A stretch of 64,000 nt of DNA from Fimbriimonadaceae bacterium (lineage in GTDB: Bacteria > Armatimonadota > Fimbriimonadia > Fimbriimonadales > Fimbriimonadaceae), in the NCBI GenBank assembly GCA_019454125.1, contig CP075365.1:1296218-1360217 (forward strand), written 5' to 3'. Below are positions 1-8,140 of this stretch, one piece after another. The position numbers were made by a program, and so were the translations under genes. Position 1 is the stretch's first letter. The number at the start of each line of letters is the position of its first letter. Under the pieces are notes generated by a model. The model was not told the DNA's origin, made no database searches, and saw only the letters and a program-made list of their open reading frames with translations.

Positions 1-1
1 G

Positions 2-286
2 TTTCCTGACCAGGCTCCCGAGGGCGAGCCGCCCGTTTGGCTGTCGAAGCTGGATCCGGACGATGCGGCGCGGCTGACCGACCTCGTCCGCGAAATGCAC
101 CTTTCGCCCAGCAAGGAGCGGCTCTTGGCCGAGCACGAGACCTTCGACGGCGCCATGGAGATCCTTGAGGAAAAGCTGGAATCCAGGAAACGGCAGACGG
201 GGAGCTCGGCCGCCGTCGTCGACATGGACGCCTTCCGCGAATACAGCGCACGCCTGCGCGCGGCCAAGGGCGAGCCCCAAGACTAA
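2..286 (+). CDS. hypothetical protein, C-terminal fragment
   Basis: An open frame enters from the left edge and runs 94 codons to a TAA at 284-286, so the start lies outside the window. The visible part is charged and mostly helical in character (EKLESRK, ARLRAAKGE), with no membrane segment or recognisable motif. An internal ATG at 95 could start a 63-residue product, but the frame is open upstream with similar codon use, so a fragment of a longer gene is more likely. It ends 44 bases before the sigma factor on the same strand. Function unknown. Confidence 0.55.
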   Translation, partial: FPDQAPEGEPPVWLSKLDPDDAARLTDLVREMHLSPSKERLLAEHETFDGAMEILEEKLESRKRQTGSSAAVVDMDAFREYSARLRAAKGEPQD

Positions 287-330
287 AGTCCATTAAGATT
301 CCTTTACCGAAAGTCCGAATCGCACGGCTT

Positions 331-1251
331 TTGTCGTATGGTTACTTCGTGGGCACGATTCCTGCGCTCCGAAGGCAACCCCGAAGATTTGGGGATGGCG
401 GCGCGCAAAGAGCCGCGGGTGCGGACGACGCGGTCAAAGCTTGGCTTGAGCGCATCGGCGAGATTCCATTGCTGAGCGCAGAGCAGGAACGGCGCGTCGC
501 CGAATGCAGCGCGCAGGGCTGCCCAGAATGCCGTCGGGAGTTGATCGAGCACAACCTTCGGCTCGTCGTCGGGATCGCTGCGAAATTTGCGGGGACGGGT
601 GTCCCCCTCCAGGATCTTATCCAGGAGGGCAATATCGGCCTCATGAACGCGGCCGCGCGTTTCGACCCTTCCCGTGGCCACCGGTTCAGCACGTATGCGA
701 CCTGGTGGGTCCGGCAAGCGGTGAGCCGGGCGGCGGCCAACCAATCCGGCTTGGTGCGCGTCCCTGCCCATGCCCGCGACGCGAAGGCCCGGCTGCAGCA
801 TTTGGTCCGGCGAATGGCCCGAGAACTCCGCCGCGAGCCCAGCCTTGAGGAGCTTGGCTCTGCCGCTGGCGCCAGCATCGAGGACGTCCGGTTCCAGCTC
901 TCTCCCTCGCCGGAGGTCTCGTTTGTCGGCTCAATGGAAGAAGATGCCTGGGAGCGGATCGCGCCGACGACGGCCGGGAACGACTTTGACGTGCTGGTGG
1001 ACGAGGAGGTCGCGCACGTCGTGCGGCGGTTGATCGAGACGTTGCCGACCGCGGAACGCGAGGTGACGATGCGGCGTTACGGCCTCTCCGGCGAGAAGCC
1101 GCAGAGCGTGCGGGCCGTGGCGGAGGCCCTTCGATTAAAGCCGAGCGAGGTGCGCCAGGCGCAGGCAAGGGCTCTTGCGCGGCTCCGCCATCCGATGCTT
1201 TCCTCCGCGATCCGCGACGCCCTCAGCGGAATCTCGTATGGAACGGCGTGA
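331..1251 (+). CDS. RNA polymerase sigma-70 family factor (RpoD-like)
   Basis: This primary-type sigma factor directs RNA polymerase to promoters. Region 1.2 starts near residue 35 (AWLERIGEIPLL). Region 2 covers about 67-135 with the classical core-binding and -10 recognition signature (DLIQEGNIGLM, FSTYATWWVRQA). Region 3 lies near 144-190 (EPSLEELG) and region 4 near 238-295 (LPTAEREV, ending in ARALARLR). It lacks region 1.1 and has 306 residues, which suits a group 2 or non-essential RpoD paralogue. The start is TTG at 331, with GTG at 349 as an alternative; neither has a clear ribosome site. Its TGA stop overlaps the GTG start of the downstream selenoredoxin (GTGA), so the two are translationally coupled. 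Confidence 0.9.
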   Translation: MSYGYFVGTIPALRRQPRRFGDGGAQRAAGADDAVKAWLERIGEIPLLSAEQERRVAECSAQGCPECRRELIEHNLRLVVGIAAKFAGTGVPLQDLIQEGNIGLMNAAARFDPSRGHRFSTYATWWVRQAVSRAAANQSGLVRVPAHARDAKARLQHLVRRMARELRREPSLEELGSAAGASIEDVRFQLSPSPEVSFVGSMEEDAWERIAPTTAGNDFDVLVDEEVAHVVRRLIETLPTAEREVTMRRYGLSGEKPQSVRAVAEALRLKPSEVRQAQARALARLRHPMLSSAIRDALSGISYGTA

Positions 1252-1796
1252 CCGCGCCTCACGTCGAAGTCCTGCTCGCCACGGGCGAACGCGTCCCCCT
1301 TTCGGCGCTCTATGCCGAGCCGCTGGCGCTCGTCTTTCTGCGGCATTTCGGGTGAGTGTTCTGCCGACGATTGGTCGCGCAGTTGCGCCGACACCCGGAA
1401 CTGAACATCGTGCAGGTCTGCATGGCGACGCCTGAAGACGCCCGGAGCTTCGCCAATAAGTTACGGAGCCCGCATCGATTTATCTGCGACCCGGATGCGA
1501 AGCTTTACGAACGATTCGGGCTTAAGAAGGCGGGGACAGGGCAAATTTTGAACCTGAGGACGGTCTCGCGCTCTCTGGCCGAAGTCGGGATGGGGAATTT
1601 AGGGGGCAAACCAGTAGGGAACCCATATCAAATGCCGGGTGTCTTTGTACTTGCGAGCGACGGCGAGGTCGTATGGAGTTATTACAGTACGGACATCTCA
1701 GATAATCCGCGTGTGGAGGAGATCCGCTCAGCCTTGGAGCGCGCCGTCGGGCAGGATCGCGAAGTGCCCGCAGCTGACCGGCCGTGCAAAGCCTGA
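1248..1796 (+). CDS. AhpC/TSA-like redoxin with in-frame TGA read as selenocysteine
   Basis: The frame is intact from GTG 1248 to TGA 1794-1796 except for TGA at 1353-1355, codon 36. Translated as selenocysteine it reads FLRHFG-U-VFC, where relatives in the AhpC-TSA_2/peroxiredoxin-like group carry FLRHFGCxFC. Sec36 and Cys39 thus form a U-x-x-C redox pair. The upstream 35 residues match the family N-terminus and the downstream part has the thioredoxin-fold tail (PGVFVLASDGEVVW), so this is one gene of 182 residues, not two. A likely role is peroxide or disulfide reduction in the cytosol; there is no signal peptide. A SECIS-like hairpin follows at 1374-1392. The start overlaps the sigma stop, and the 3' end overlaps the convergent inositol phosphatase by 69 bases. 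Confidence 0.85.
1353..1355 (+). other. TGA codon proposed to encode selenocysteine (residue 36 of the redoxin)
   Basis: This TGA sits in frame exactly where homologous redoxins have the first cysteine of a CxxC motif and is followed by GTG TTC TGC. TGA is used as a normal stop by neighbouring genes, for example the sigma factor ending at 1251, so a changed genetic code does not explain it. Confidence 0.82.
1374..1392 (+). promoter_or_regulatory. bacterial SECIS-like hairpin
   Basis: GTC-GCGC (1374-1380) pairs with GCGC-GAC (1385-1392, one bulged C at 1389) around an AGTT loop at 1381-1384. The loop begins 26 bases after the TGA and has G in its second position. Both fit the usual bacterial SECIS rule of a small loop with a G in the first two positions, 16-37 bases downstream. 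It would recruit SelB-Sec-tRNA during translation. Confidence 0.6.
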
Positions 1797-2471
1797 CTCG
1801 TCAAACTCTCGCCCGTCGGTGTGTTGTACGCGCAGGCCGACCTCGCGGCAGACCACTAAGCTCCCAGCGGCATCGTAAAGGTGGCACCGGTGGGAGGTCA
1901 TTCCCCGGATCCGCCCGGTCGCGGCGAACATCGCTTCGATCACGAAGGCACCGAGCATGCGGGGCTTTCCGCCAAGCACCTCGAACTCTGGGGCGACCTC
2001 TTCCGAATGGGCCATCAGCTCGGTGCGCTTCACCGGGCCCGGCACTACGTTTAGCAACCGATCGCCATTGAGGAAGGCTCCTTGGCCCTCGGCGGCGACA
2101 TAGCTCTCGCCGAGGTCGGGCAGGATGACGGCGCCGCGGGTCAGGCGGCCCGCTTGCAGGAGCCCCGCGCTAATGCCCCAAAGGGGCTGGCGGTAAGCAA
2201 AGTTCGAGGTGCCGTCGATGGGGTCGACGAGCCAGGATCCGTTCTCGCCGGGTTCCTCATAGCCGAACTCCTCGCCCCAGACCGTGGTGCCCGGAACCAT
2301 CGGGACCAAGCGCTCCCGCAGGAAGGTCTCGACCGCGCGATCCACGTTCGTGACCAGCGAGCCGTCGCCCTTGTTCTCGACCTTTAGCTCCTCTCGGGCG
2401 GCCAAGGCAATCTCCGCAGCCTCAGCCATGACTCGTTCAAGCTCGCGGAGGCTCTCAGGTAGGTCGGCCAC
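1728..2471 (-). CDS. inositol monophosphatase family protein
   Basis: This is a magnesium-dependent phosphatase of the IMPase/histidinol-phosphatase group, acting on sugar or inositol phosphates in the cytoplasm. The metal-binding motifs are present: GEE at residues 67-69, DPIDGTSNF at 83-91 and the C-terminal YDAAG near 200. Its 247 residues are normal for the family, but the substrate cannot be told from sequence. The gene is on the minus strand, convergent with the selenoredoxin, and its last 69 bases lie inside that gene. Confidence 0.88.
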   Translation of the reverse strand: MADLPESLRELERVMAEAAEIALAAREELKVENKGDGSLVTNVDRAVETFLRERLVPMVPGTTVWGEEFGYEEPGENGSWLVDPIDGTSNFAYRQPLWGISAGLLQAGRLTRGAVILPDLGESYVAAEGQGAFLNGDRLLNVVPGPVKRTELMAHSEEVAPEFEVLGGKPRMLGAFVIEAMFAATGRIRGMTSHRCHLYDAAGSLVVCREVGLRVQHTDGREFDESGFARPVSCGHFAILPDGALQG

Positions 2472-2503
2472 GGCCTCCTAGTATGGGCAATCCGGGAGGG
2501 CGG

Positions 2504-3325
2504 TTACTGGCCCTCGTAAATGTCCTTGCGTACGCTGAACATCGGCCTCCGCAGCTGGCCGAAGACCATGCGGCGGGTGTGACCGTCGCCCCAGATCGTC
2601 ACCGCCCCGTCCCGGTGAAGGAAGTTGAAATGGTCGCGGTATCGCTTGTCATAAGCGGGCGGCGCATTGAACCAGTCCGGCTGCTGCAGAAAGTTGCACA
2701 CGACCACGTATGAGGCGTGCTCCCAGACGGCCAGCGTGTTCGCGGGGTCGTCGAGTTCGCCATTGTTCGCGCCGTCGCATTCCTCAACCCCCCACTTATA
2801 GCTTGTGCGGCAGTTCTTCGCGCCTGGGCCGAACTCGTTGTCCATCGCCTTTGGGTTGCGGTTGTAATAGTACGAGTAGCGCCCTTGGCGGAAGTAGTTG
2901 TAAGCCAAGGCGAGCTGCCAGCGGGCCTCTTTCTTCGGGCACACCTTCACCTCATAGCTCTTGAGGTACGGGTCGATCATGCCAGGTCGGATCGGGTTCA
3001 CGGCGGGCTTCGTCATGTCCCCGCAGAACTCGTAACACCAGCTGTTGTTGTTGTCGTATCCCACCCACATCTGTTGGGGGGCGAACTTCGGGTCGCTGTC
3101 GACGATGTTCGCCACCGGCGCCCAGTTATCGTCGTTGTCCGGCATGTACATCTGCAGACCAAGCCCGATCTGCTTCATCTGGGCGATGCATTGGGTCTGC
3201 TTGGCCGAATCCTTCGCCTGCGCGAAAACAGGGAAGAGGATGGCGGCGAGGATGGCGATGATCGCGATCACGACCAACAGCTCGATCAACGTAAAGGCGC
3301 GACGAAGGCGGCGAGAGCCCTGCAC
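2504..3325 (-). CDS. prepilin-like protein with N-terminal methylation motif and H-x9-DG ending
   Basis: The N-terminus has the type IV pilin/pseudopilin signature: a basic stretch, then [20 protein letters not shown], cleaved before the phenylalanine. The hydrophobic helix is followed by a tyrosine- and asparagine-rich globular domain. Near the end [12 protein letters not shown] matches the H-x9-DG pattern of the large prepilin families in Planctomycetes and Armatimonadota. It probably sits in a pilus or type II secretion pseudopilus or is displayed on the surface. The start is GTG at 3325. No secretion genes are adjacent. Confidence 0.85.
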   Translation of the reverse strand: MQGSRRLRRAFTLIELLVVIAIIAILAAILFPVFAQAKDSAKQTQCIAQMKQIGLGLQMYMPDNDDNWAPVANIVDSDPKFAPQQMWVGYDNNNSWCYEFCGDMTKPAVNPIRPGMIDPYLKSYEVKVCPKKEARWQLALAYNYFRQGRYSYYYNRNPKAMDNEFGPGAKNCRTSYKWGVEECDGANNGELDDPANTLAVWEHASYVVVCNFLQQPDWFNAPPAYDKRYRDHFNFLHRDGAVTIWGDGHTRRMVFGQLRRPMFSVRKDIYEGQ

Positions 3326-3375
3326 TAGGGCATACTACCTAATACAAAGCTGATTTGCGCCACTCCAAAGAATAT

Positions 3376-3597
3376 TCAAGCGGGGTGTTTGCGGCTGACG
3401 ACCACAAAGCGGTTGCCCAGCGCCTTGGAGCGTCGGACGAAGAACTCGGCGTCCGGCGTGTGGGTCGCGAAATGGAGATCGGCGTCGTCGATGGTCACGA
3501 TGCCGAGGCCGGGCACCTCATAGTCGCCTTGGGCGACGGGCTCGCCCAGTTCCTTCCAGGTGACCAAGTAGCGGTCAGCGACCACTGGCTCGCGCAT
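3376..3597 (-). CDS. hypothetical protein (73 aa)
   Basis: ATG at 3597 gives a 73-residue protein starting MREPVVADRY, with alternating beta-like hydrophobics (GLGIVTIDDADLHFATH) and a basic C-terminus. The frame is open further upstream, but that part lies antisense to the lipid kinase, so the ATG just outside the kinase gene is preferred. No signal peptide, membrane helix or known family is visible. It is divergent from the kinase with 36 bases between the starts, where both promoters would have to lie. Confidence 0.5.
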   Translation of the reverse strand: MREPVVADRYLVTWKELGEPVAQGDYEVPGLGIVTIDDADLHFATHTPDAEFFVRRSKALGNRFVVVSRKHPA

Positions 3598-3633
3598 TAA
3601 CGGGAAGATACCCGTCGGGCTAGAATTGCGGCC

Positions 3634-4524
3634 GTGGACCGGGCCTGTCTGATCGTCAATCCTTTCGGCGGGTCTGGACGGACGGCACGTGTCTTTGAAG
3701 GGTTCCGCGCAGCTGGGGCGCTGGAGGGCATCGAAGTCTGCACGACCGAGCGCCCCGGCCACGCGACCGTGATCGCCCGCCGCGCGACCCAGGAGGGTGC
3801 GAAGCGCGTCATCGCCATGGGTGGGGACGGCACCCTGAACGAGGTCGTGAACGGCCTGCTCGGTTCAGAGGCGGTGCTCGGGATCGTCCAGGTCGGCACG
3901 GGGAACGACTACGCAAAGACGCTCGGAATTCCTACCGACCCAAAGGAAGCCCTGCGGCTGGCCCTGGAAGGGAAAGGCAGGGCGGTGGACGTCGGCATCG
4001 TGAACGACGAGCTGGCCTTTGTGAACGTGGCGGGAGTCGGGTTCGACGCGGAGGTCACGAAGACGTTCAACTCGAAGAATGCTGCATGGCGTCGCCTTCC
4101 GCCGCGCGTTCGGTATTACCTCGCCATCGCGTCCACGTTCGCAAAGTTCAAGGGTGTTCAGTCAAAGTTGGTCATAGATGGAGAGAGCTTCGCTGTGGAC
4201 CAGCTCTTTCTGCTGGCCGTCGGGCACGCGCGTTTCTATGGGGCGGGGATGATGATCCTGCCCGATGCCGACCCCTTCGATGGCCTTTTCGATACCGTCT
4301 GGGCGAGCGACCTGCGGTTGGCCGAACTCGTCGGCTTGCTGAAGAAGATCGACGGCGGTGGTCACATCGGACACCCAAAGGTGGCGCACAGGCGGGCGCG
4401 GCGTGTCAGTCTTGCGACGAATCCAGACGCCCCGTTCCATTTGGAAGGCGACATCCAGGGAGAGACGCCCGCCGACTTTACAGTCCGACCCTCGGCCCTT
4501 TTAGTTTCCGTCACACTTGATTAG
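3634..4524 (+). CDS. diacylglycerol/lipid kinase family protein (YegS/DgkB-like)
   Basis: This ATP-dependent lipid kinase is 296 residues long, the normal size. The N-terminal catalytic domain shows LIVNPFGGSGR near residue 6, GGDGTLNEVVNG near 69-80 and GTGND near 91, which are the nucleotide-binding motifs of the DAGK fold. The beta-rich C-terminal half has the expected DGLFD-type segment (PFDGLFDTVW) and ends with a lipid-facing strand. It likely phosphorylates diacylglycerol or a related lipid at the inner membrane. The start is GTG at 3634. It is followed by a small membrane protein on the same strand. Confidence 0.88.
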   Translation: MDRACLIVNPFGGSGRTARVFEGFRAAGALEGIEVCTTERPGHATVIARRATQEGAKRVIAMGGDGTLNEVVNGLLGSEAVLGIVQVGTGNDYAKTLGIPTDPKEALRLALEGKGRAVDVGIVNDELAFVNVAGVGFDAEVTKTFNSKNAAWRRLPPRVRYYLAIASTFAKFKGVQSKLVIDGESFAVDQLFLLAVGHARFYGAGMMILPDADPFDGLFDTVWASDLRLAELVGLLKKIDGGGHIGHPKVAHRRARRVSLATNPDAPFHLEGDIQGETPADFTVRPSALLVSVTLD

Positions 4525-4573
4525 AAACCGATCTAAGGGTTGCTCCGTCGTTAGCAATACTGGAAGGCATTAC

Positions 4574-4816
4574 ATGCAGATTCTTGGTTCCCTTTTCGCC
4601 ATTGTCAGCCTGGTTTGCTCGATCATCATCCTGATCGACGCGTTCAAGAGTGCCATTTGGAAAGGCATCGTGGGCATCCTTTGCGGCCTCTACCTGCTTT
4701 ACTACGGCATCGTCGAGTTCAAGCACCCGAATAAAACCGTGATCCTCGCGGTGTGGCTCATCTCCGCAATCCTGGGGGGCGGCCTTTCCGTGATGAGTTC
4801 CTCGGGCCGGATCTAG
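4574..4816 (+). CDS. small membrane protein (80 aa)
   Basis: ATG at 4574 follows a GGAAGG ribosome site (about 4561-4566) with good spacing, which decides this start over an upstream ATG at 4517. The product has hydrophobic stretches at about residues 4-20, 28-45 and 54-70, with a KHPNK loop, so two or three membrane segments. Family not recognised. It follows the lipid kinase by 49 bases and overlaps the end of pyrE, on the other strand, by four bases. Confidence 0.6.
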   Translation: MQILGSLFAIVSLVCSIIILIDAFKSAIWKGIVGILCGLYLLYYGIVEFKHPNKTVILAVWLISAILGGGLSVMSSSGRI

Positions 4817-5391
4817 GATCCCGCAGGACGTGTGCCGGGCTTGGTCACAGGAATGGCCGAGAGCCAGTCCGGCACCTCTTCGGTCGCGTAACTCGTGGCC
4901 GTGACTTTATAGGCGGCGTAGTGCGCGACGCCAAAACCGGGCGGGGCCCCGGACCGGTCGATCAGGACGCCGACTCCGGCGGGGACGCCCCCGTTTCTGC
5001 GTACGACTTCGAGGGTCTCCTGGACAGAGAGCCCGGTGGTCAGCACGTCGTCCACGATGAGCACCTTGGCGCCCTCACGGACGCTGCCGCCTCGGCGCAG
5101 TATCTTCACGCCCGCTTCGCTCTCCACATAGAGCGCCTGGACGCCGAGTTGACGGGCGACCTCGAACGCCACGATGATGCCGCCGGTAGTCGGCCCCGCC
5201 ACGACCTCGATACCAGCCGAACGGTAATGAGCCGCGATCTCCCCGCAGAGCGCGCTCAGCACGTCCGGGCGTTCCAGCACGCGAAACTTCTCGAAGTAGA
5301 CGTCGCTATGGCGGCCGCTCGTCAGGACGAAATGGCCACGGAGCACCGCGCCGCTGGATTCCAATAGCGCCCCGAGGTCAACCGAGGACAT
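4813..5391 (-). CDS. pyrE: orotate phosphoribosyltransferase
   Basis: PyrE joins orotate to PRPP to make orotidine monophosphate, the fifth step of pyrimidine synthesis. The PRPP-binding motif VLIVDDVLTTGLS lies at residues 110-122. The substrate loop region AGPTTGG is near 65-71 and FVLTSGRHSDVYF near 21-33 is typical of bacterial PyrE. Its 192 residues are standard. It is last in a minus-strand cluster ccmE-ccmF-panD-pyrE and overlaps panD by 14 bases, so it is probably co-transcribed. Confidence 0.93.
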   Translation of the reverse strand: MSSVDLGALLESSGAVLRGHFVLTSGRHSDVYFEKFRVLERPDVLSALCGEIAAHYRSAGIEVVAGPTTGGIIVAFEVARQLGVQALYVESEAGVKILRRGGSVREGAKVLIVDDVLTTGLSVQETLEVVRRNGGVPAGVGVLIDRSGAPPGFGVAHYAAYKVTATSYATEEVPDWLSAIPVTKPGTRPAGS

Positions 5392-5740
5392 GGAAGGGGT
5401 TCATCTCCCGAACGACGCGGTTGTCGCCGTCCAGCAGCAGCACTTCGGGCACGACTTCCTCATCGGTGAGGGTGAAGGCGGCGATGATGACGCGCTCGCC
5501 CGCCTTGAAGAGGTGGGCGGCCCCGCCGTTGATCCCGACCACGCCGCTTGGGCCAGAGAACGCATAGGTCTGGATTCGCGAAGTGCCGTCGACGGACCAG
5601 ACGTGGACCAACTCTCCGTCTTGGATTCCGACCCTCCTCAGGAGTTCGCCGTCCACCTCGATGCTCCCCACGTACTCCGGGTTGGCGTACGTGATATGGG
5701 CGTGGTGCAACTTAGCTTTTAGCAACTGGTTCAGGCGCAT
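5378..5740 (-). CDS. panD: aspartate 1-decarboxylase precursor
   Basis: PanD decarboxylates aspartate to beta-alanine for pantothenate and CoA synthesis. It is made as a proenzyme that cleaves itself between Gly25 and Ser26 (YVGSIEV), leaving a pyruvoyl group on the new alpha chain. The substrate-binding KLHHAHIT (10-17) and the NGGAAHL segment near 71 are conserved. Length 120 residues, as expected. It overlaps ccmF upstream by 29 bases and pyrE downstream by 14. Confidence 0.93.
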   Translation of the reverse strand: MRLNQLLKAKLHHAHITYANPEYVGSIEVDGELLRRVGIQDGELVHVWSVDGTSRIQTYAFSGPSGVVGINGGAAHLFKAGERVIIAAFTLTDEEVVPEVLLLDGDNRVVREMNPFHVLG

Positions 5741-8111
5741 TCTCGCTCTCTTCTAAGGGGTCGATCGCGGCGGAAGTTTCCTCGGGCCGTGGGGCCGCGG
5801 GGCTTTTTGATCTCGGGCGGCGAGCCCAGGCGGCGGCCAGACCGCCTAAAGTCATGATACCGACACCCCACCAGACCAGCTTGGTCAGGGGCTTATAGAA
5901 GACTTCGACCGGATAGGCGGGCGCTTGGTATTGCACTTGTAGCGAGGCGCCGCCGGTCGCCGCGTCAATCTGCCTCAGCCGGATCCGGTACTTATCGCCG
6001 ATGGCGGAAGGCAGCTCGATCATTTCGCCTTCGCCGAGTTGGATGGCCGGCTCCGCCGTCCACTCGCCGTCCGGAGTCTCGACCTTTACTTTCGCCGTGA
6101 ACTTGGCGCCCGGCATGCCTGCCTCACCCTCGCGCTGCAGGCCCTCATAGGTGACGAGCATGTTCTCGTCTCGCACGAGGCGGGTCTCGCCCTTGGCCAT
6201 CGGGGTGGTGTCAGTGGCGTCAAACGTGAGGTCGTGGACGACGACGTAGAAGTCATAAAGGGGCCGGGAAAGGATCCCCGGCCAGGCCATGGGCTGGGGC
6301 TCGCCTCCAGAGTTCATGCCGAGGTAGTAGAGGCCGGGTTCGACCTGGAACCGGTCGCCTGCGCGCGTCGCGACGACGGGCACTTTATTGTTCCGGTCGG
6401 CATAGTTCACGGTCGGCGCGCCCGCTTGCCATTGGTAGCCGAAGGCGGGCATGGGGCGCGTCGGGAGGAGCACCATCTGCTCCTTCTGTTCCAGGCTGCG
6501 CGAGACGAGGAGGCCGAGGACCGCGGTGAGGACGCCGACGTGGGTGAGCAAGCCGCCGACCGAAAGGCCCTTCTTGGGAAGGGTCTCGGCCAGCCGCCAG
6601 GCGCTCGCGACGATGCCGAAGAGCGTGACTCCGGCCACGAGTGCCGACCAGGACAGGTGGTTGACCTTGAGTCCGAGCAGCCGCGTCGTCGCCGTCTCCG
6701 AAGCGGGAAGCGCTTCCCACGCGTGCGGGAGCTGGAACCCCTTTAGCCAGAGCATCAGCACCCCGGTCAGGAAAATCGTGAGTGCGAGGACGTTCAGAAG
6801 CCGCGCCATGAGCTTGGCCAACCCGATTCCGCGCCATGAGAGAAACGGGCCGGCCGCCATCGCGACAATGAGCGGAAAGTACAGGAAAGCAAGCGTGGAG
6901 TTGTACAGTTTCTCGTCCACCACCTTCGGTGCCTGCCCCGCCAGCGACTGGAAGAGGGGAACGCTCATCCCGATCGCCGTCACCACCCCGAACGCTCCCA
7001 TGATCCATGCGGAGGTGCCGAAGAAGACTTCGCGGTTCAGCCAGGACTCTGGCTTTGCCAGCGACTCCTCCTGTCGGTTGAGGTTCCGCGCGCGCCAGCC
7101 CCAAGCCGTCGCGAACACCAGCGTCGTGACGAACATAAGTGCGATGAGGGTCCAGAGCGCAGAGCGGTCCATCTCAGCGAAGCTGTGCACGCTCGTATCG
7201 CCCAGGAAGCCGGACCGGGTGAGGAACGTGCCGTAAATGAACGTCACAAGCGGAGCCGCGGCGAGGGCCACCGTAGTCATCGCCCACTTCTTCCGGGCGA
7301 CCGTGACGAACGCGTTATGGATGAAGGCGACGGTGAAGCACCAGGGCACGAAACTCGTGTTCTCGACCGGGTCCCACATCCAGAACCCGCCCCAGCCGAG
7401 CGTCTCGTACGCCCAGAAACCGCCCATCGCGAGGCCAAGGCCGAGCAGGGTCGCGGAGAGGATCGCCCACGGGCGGACAGGGGCGAGCCATTCGGCCAGG
7501 TCGCCCTCTAACAAGGCGGCGAAAGCCCACGCGAAGAGCACCGCCAGCGAGCCGAACCCGAGGAAGATCGTGGGCGGGTGGATCACCACCCAGTAGTTCA
7601 GAAGGGACGGGGCGAGCCCCTTGCCGTCGGGAGGGATGATCGGTTGGCCGTGGACCAGCAAGAGCACGAAAGGAGACTCATAGGCCAGGATCGCGCAGAT
7701 CGCAGCGAGCAAGGCCGCGTAGCTCGCCGTGAACCAACGGCGATAGCGCCCGGTGGCCGGGCTCGCAAGGAGGCCAAAGATCGCCGTCGCGGTTCCCCAG
7801 AGGAGGATCGAGCCTTCTTGGCCGGACCAGACCGCCGCGACCTTGTACTTCAACTCCATTCCAAGCGCGGAGTGGCCGGCGATGTACTTAAACTGGAACT
7901 GGTCGTTGACGAAGAGCGAGAGGAGGCAGCCGAAGGCGGTGAAAAGGCCCAGCACGCCCAGAGTGAAGGCCCAAGCCGCAGGTTTGCCGCGAAGGCTCAG
8001 GAGCGACGCGAGCAGGAACGCGCCGAGCGCCACAAAGACCGCGGCGTACCCGATTTGGCCGACCACGAGCGACCATTGCGGGGCAATGACCGCTCGCACT
8101 TCAGGTGTCAC
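5712..8111 (-). CDS. ccmF: cytochrome c maturation heme lyase CcmF
   Basis: CcmF is the membrane heme lyase subunit that passes heme from CcmE to apocytochrome c in system I maturation. The 799-residue protein has about 14-15 hydrophobic segments. The tryptophan-rich heme-handling WWD motif (WGGFWMWDPVENTSFVPW) is at residues 240-257, and a large periplasmic domain lies between about 540 and 740. HPP (178-180) is the conserved histidine motif before the WWD region. The start is GTG at 8111. It follows ccmE by 29 bases, but ccmA, ccmB, ccmC and ccmH are not in the window. Confidence 0.93.
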   Translation of the reverse strand: MTPEVRAVIAPQWSLVVGQIGYAAVFVALGAFLLASLLSLRGKPAAWAFTLGVLGLFTAFGCLLSLFVNDQFQFKYIAGHSALGMELKYKVAAVWSGQEGSILLWGTATAIFGLLASPATGRYRRWFTASYAALLAAICAILAYESPFVLLLVHGQPIIPPDGKGLAPSLLNYWVVIHPPTIFLGFGSLAVLFAWAFAALLEGDLAEWLAPVRPWAILSATLLGLGLAMGGFWAYETLGWGGFWMWDPVENTSFVPWCFTVAFIHNAFVTVARKKWAMTTVALAAAPLVTFIYGTFLTRSGFLGDTSVHSFAEMDRSALWTLIALMFVTTLVFATAWGWRARNLNRQEESLAKPESWLNREVFFGTSAWIMGAFGVVTAIGMSVPLFQSLAGQAPKVVDEKLYNSTLAFLYFPLIVAMAAGPFLSWRGIGLAKLMARLLNVLALTIFLTGVLMLWLKGFQLPHAWEALPASETATTRLLGLKVNHLSWSALVAGVTLFGIVASAWRLAETLPKKGLSVGGLLTHVGVLTAVLGLLVSRSLEQKEQMVLLPTRPMPAFGYQWQAGAPTVNYADRNNKVPVVATRAGDRFQVEPGLYYLGMNSGGEPQPMAWPGILSRPLYDFYVVVHDLTFDATDTTPMAKGETRLVRDENMLVTYEGLQREGEAGMPGAKFTAKVKVETPDGEWTAEPAIQLGEGEMIELPSAIGDKYRIRLRQIDAATGGASLQVQYQAPAYPVEVFYKPLTKLVWWGVGIMTLGGLAAAWARRPRSKSPAAPRPEETSAAIDPLEESENAPEPVAKS

Positions 8112-8140
8112 TGGTCGACCTTAACCTCCACCGGCTTAGG

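Noticed and set aside
1362-1381. Hairpin TGCCGAC / GTCGCGCA as the SECIS
   Set aside because: It can form, but its loop begins 14 bases from the TGA, closer than the usual 16-37; the 1374-1392 hairpin fits better. The two overlap and exclude each other.
1248-1796. TGA at 1353 as a frameshift, sequencing error or pseudogene
   Set aside because: The reading frame is clean on both sides, the TGA falls exactly on the redox cysteine, and a second case with the same features exists at 63022; a stop or error would not target both family cysteines.
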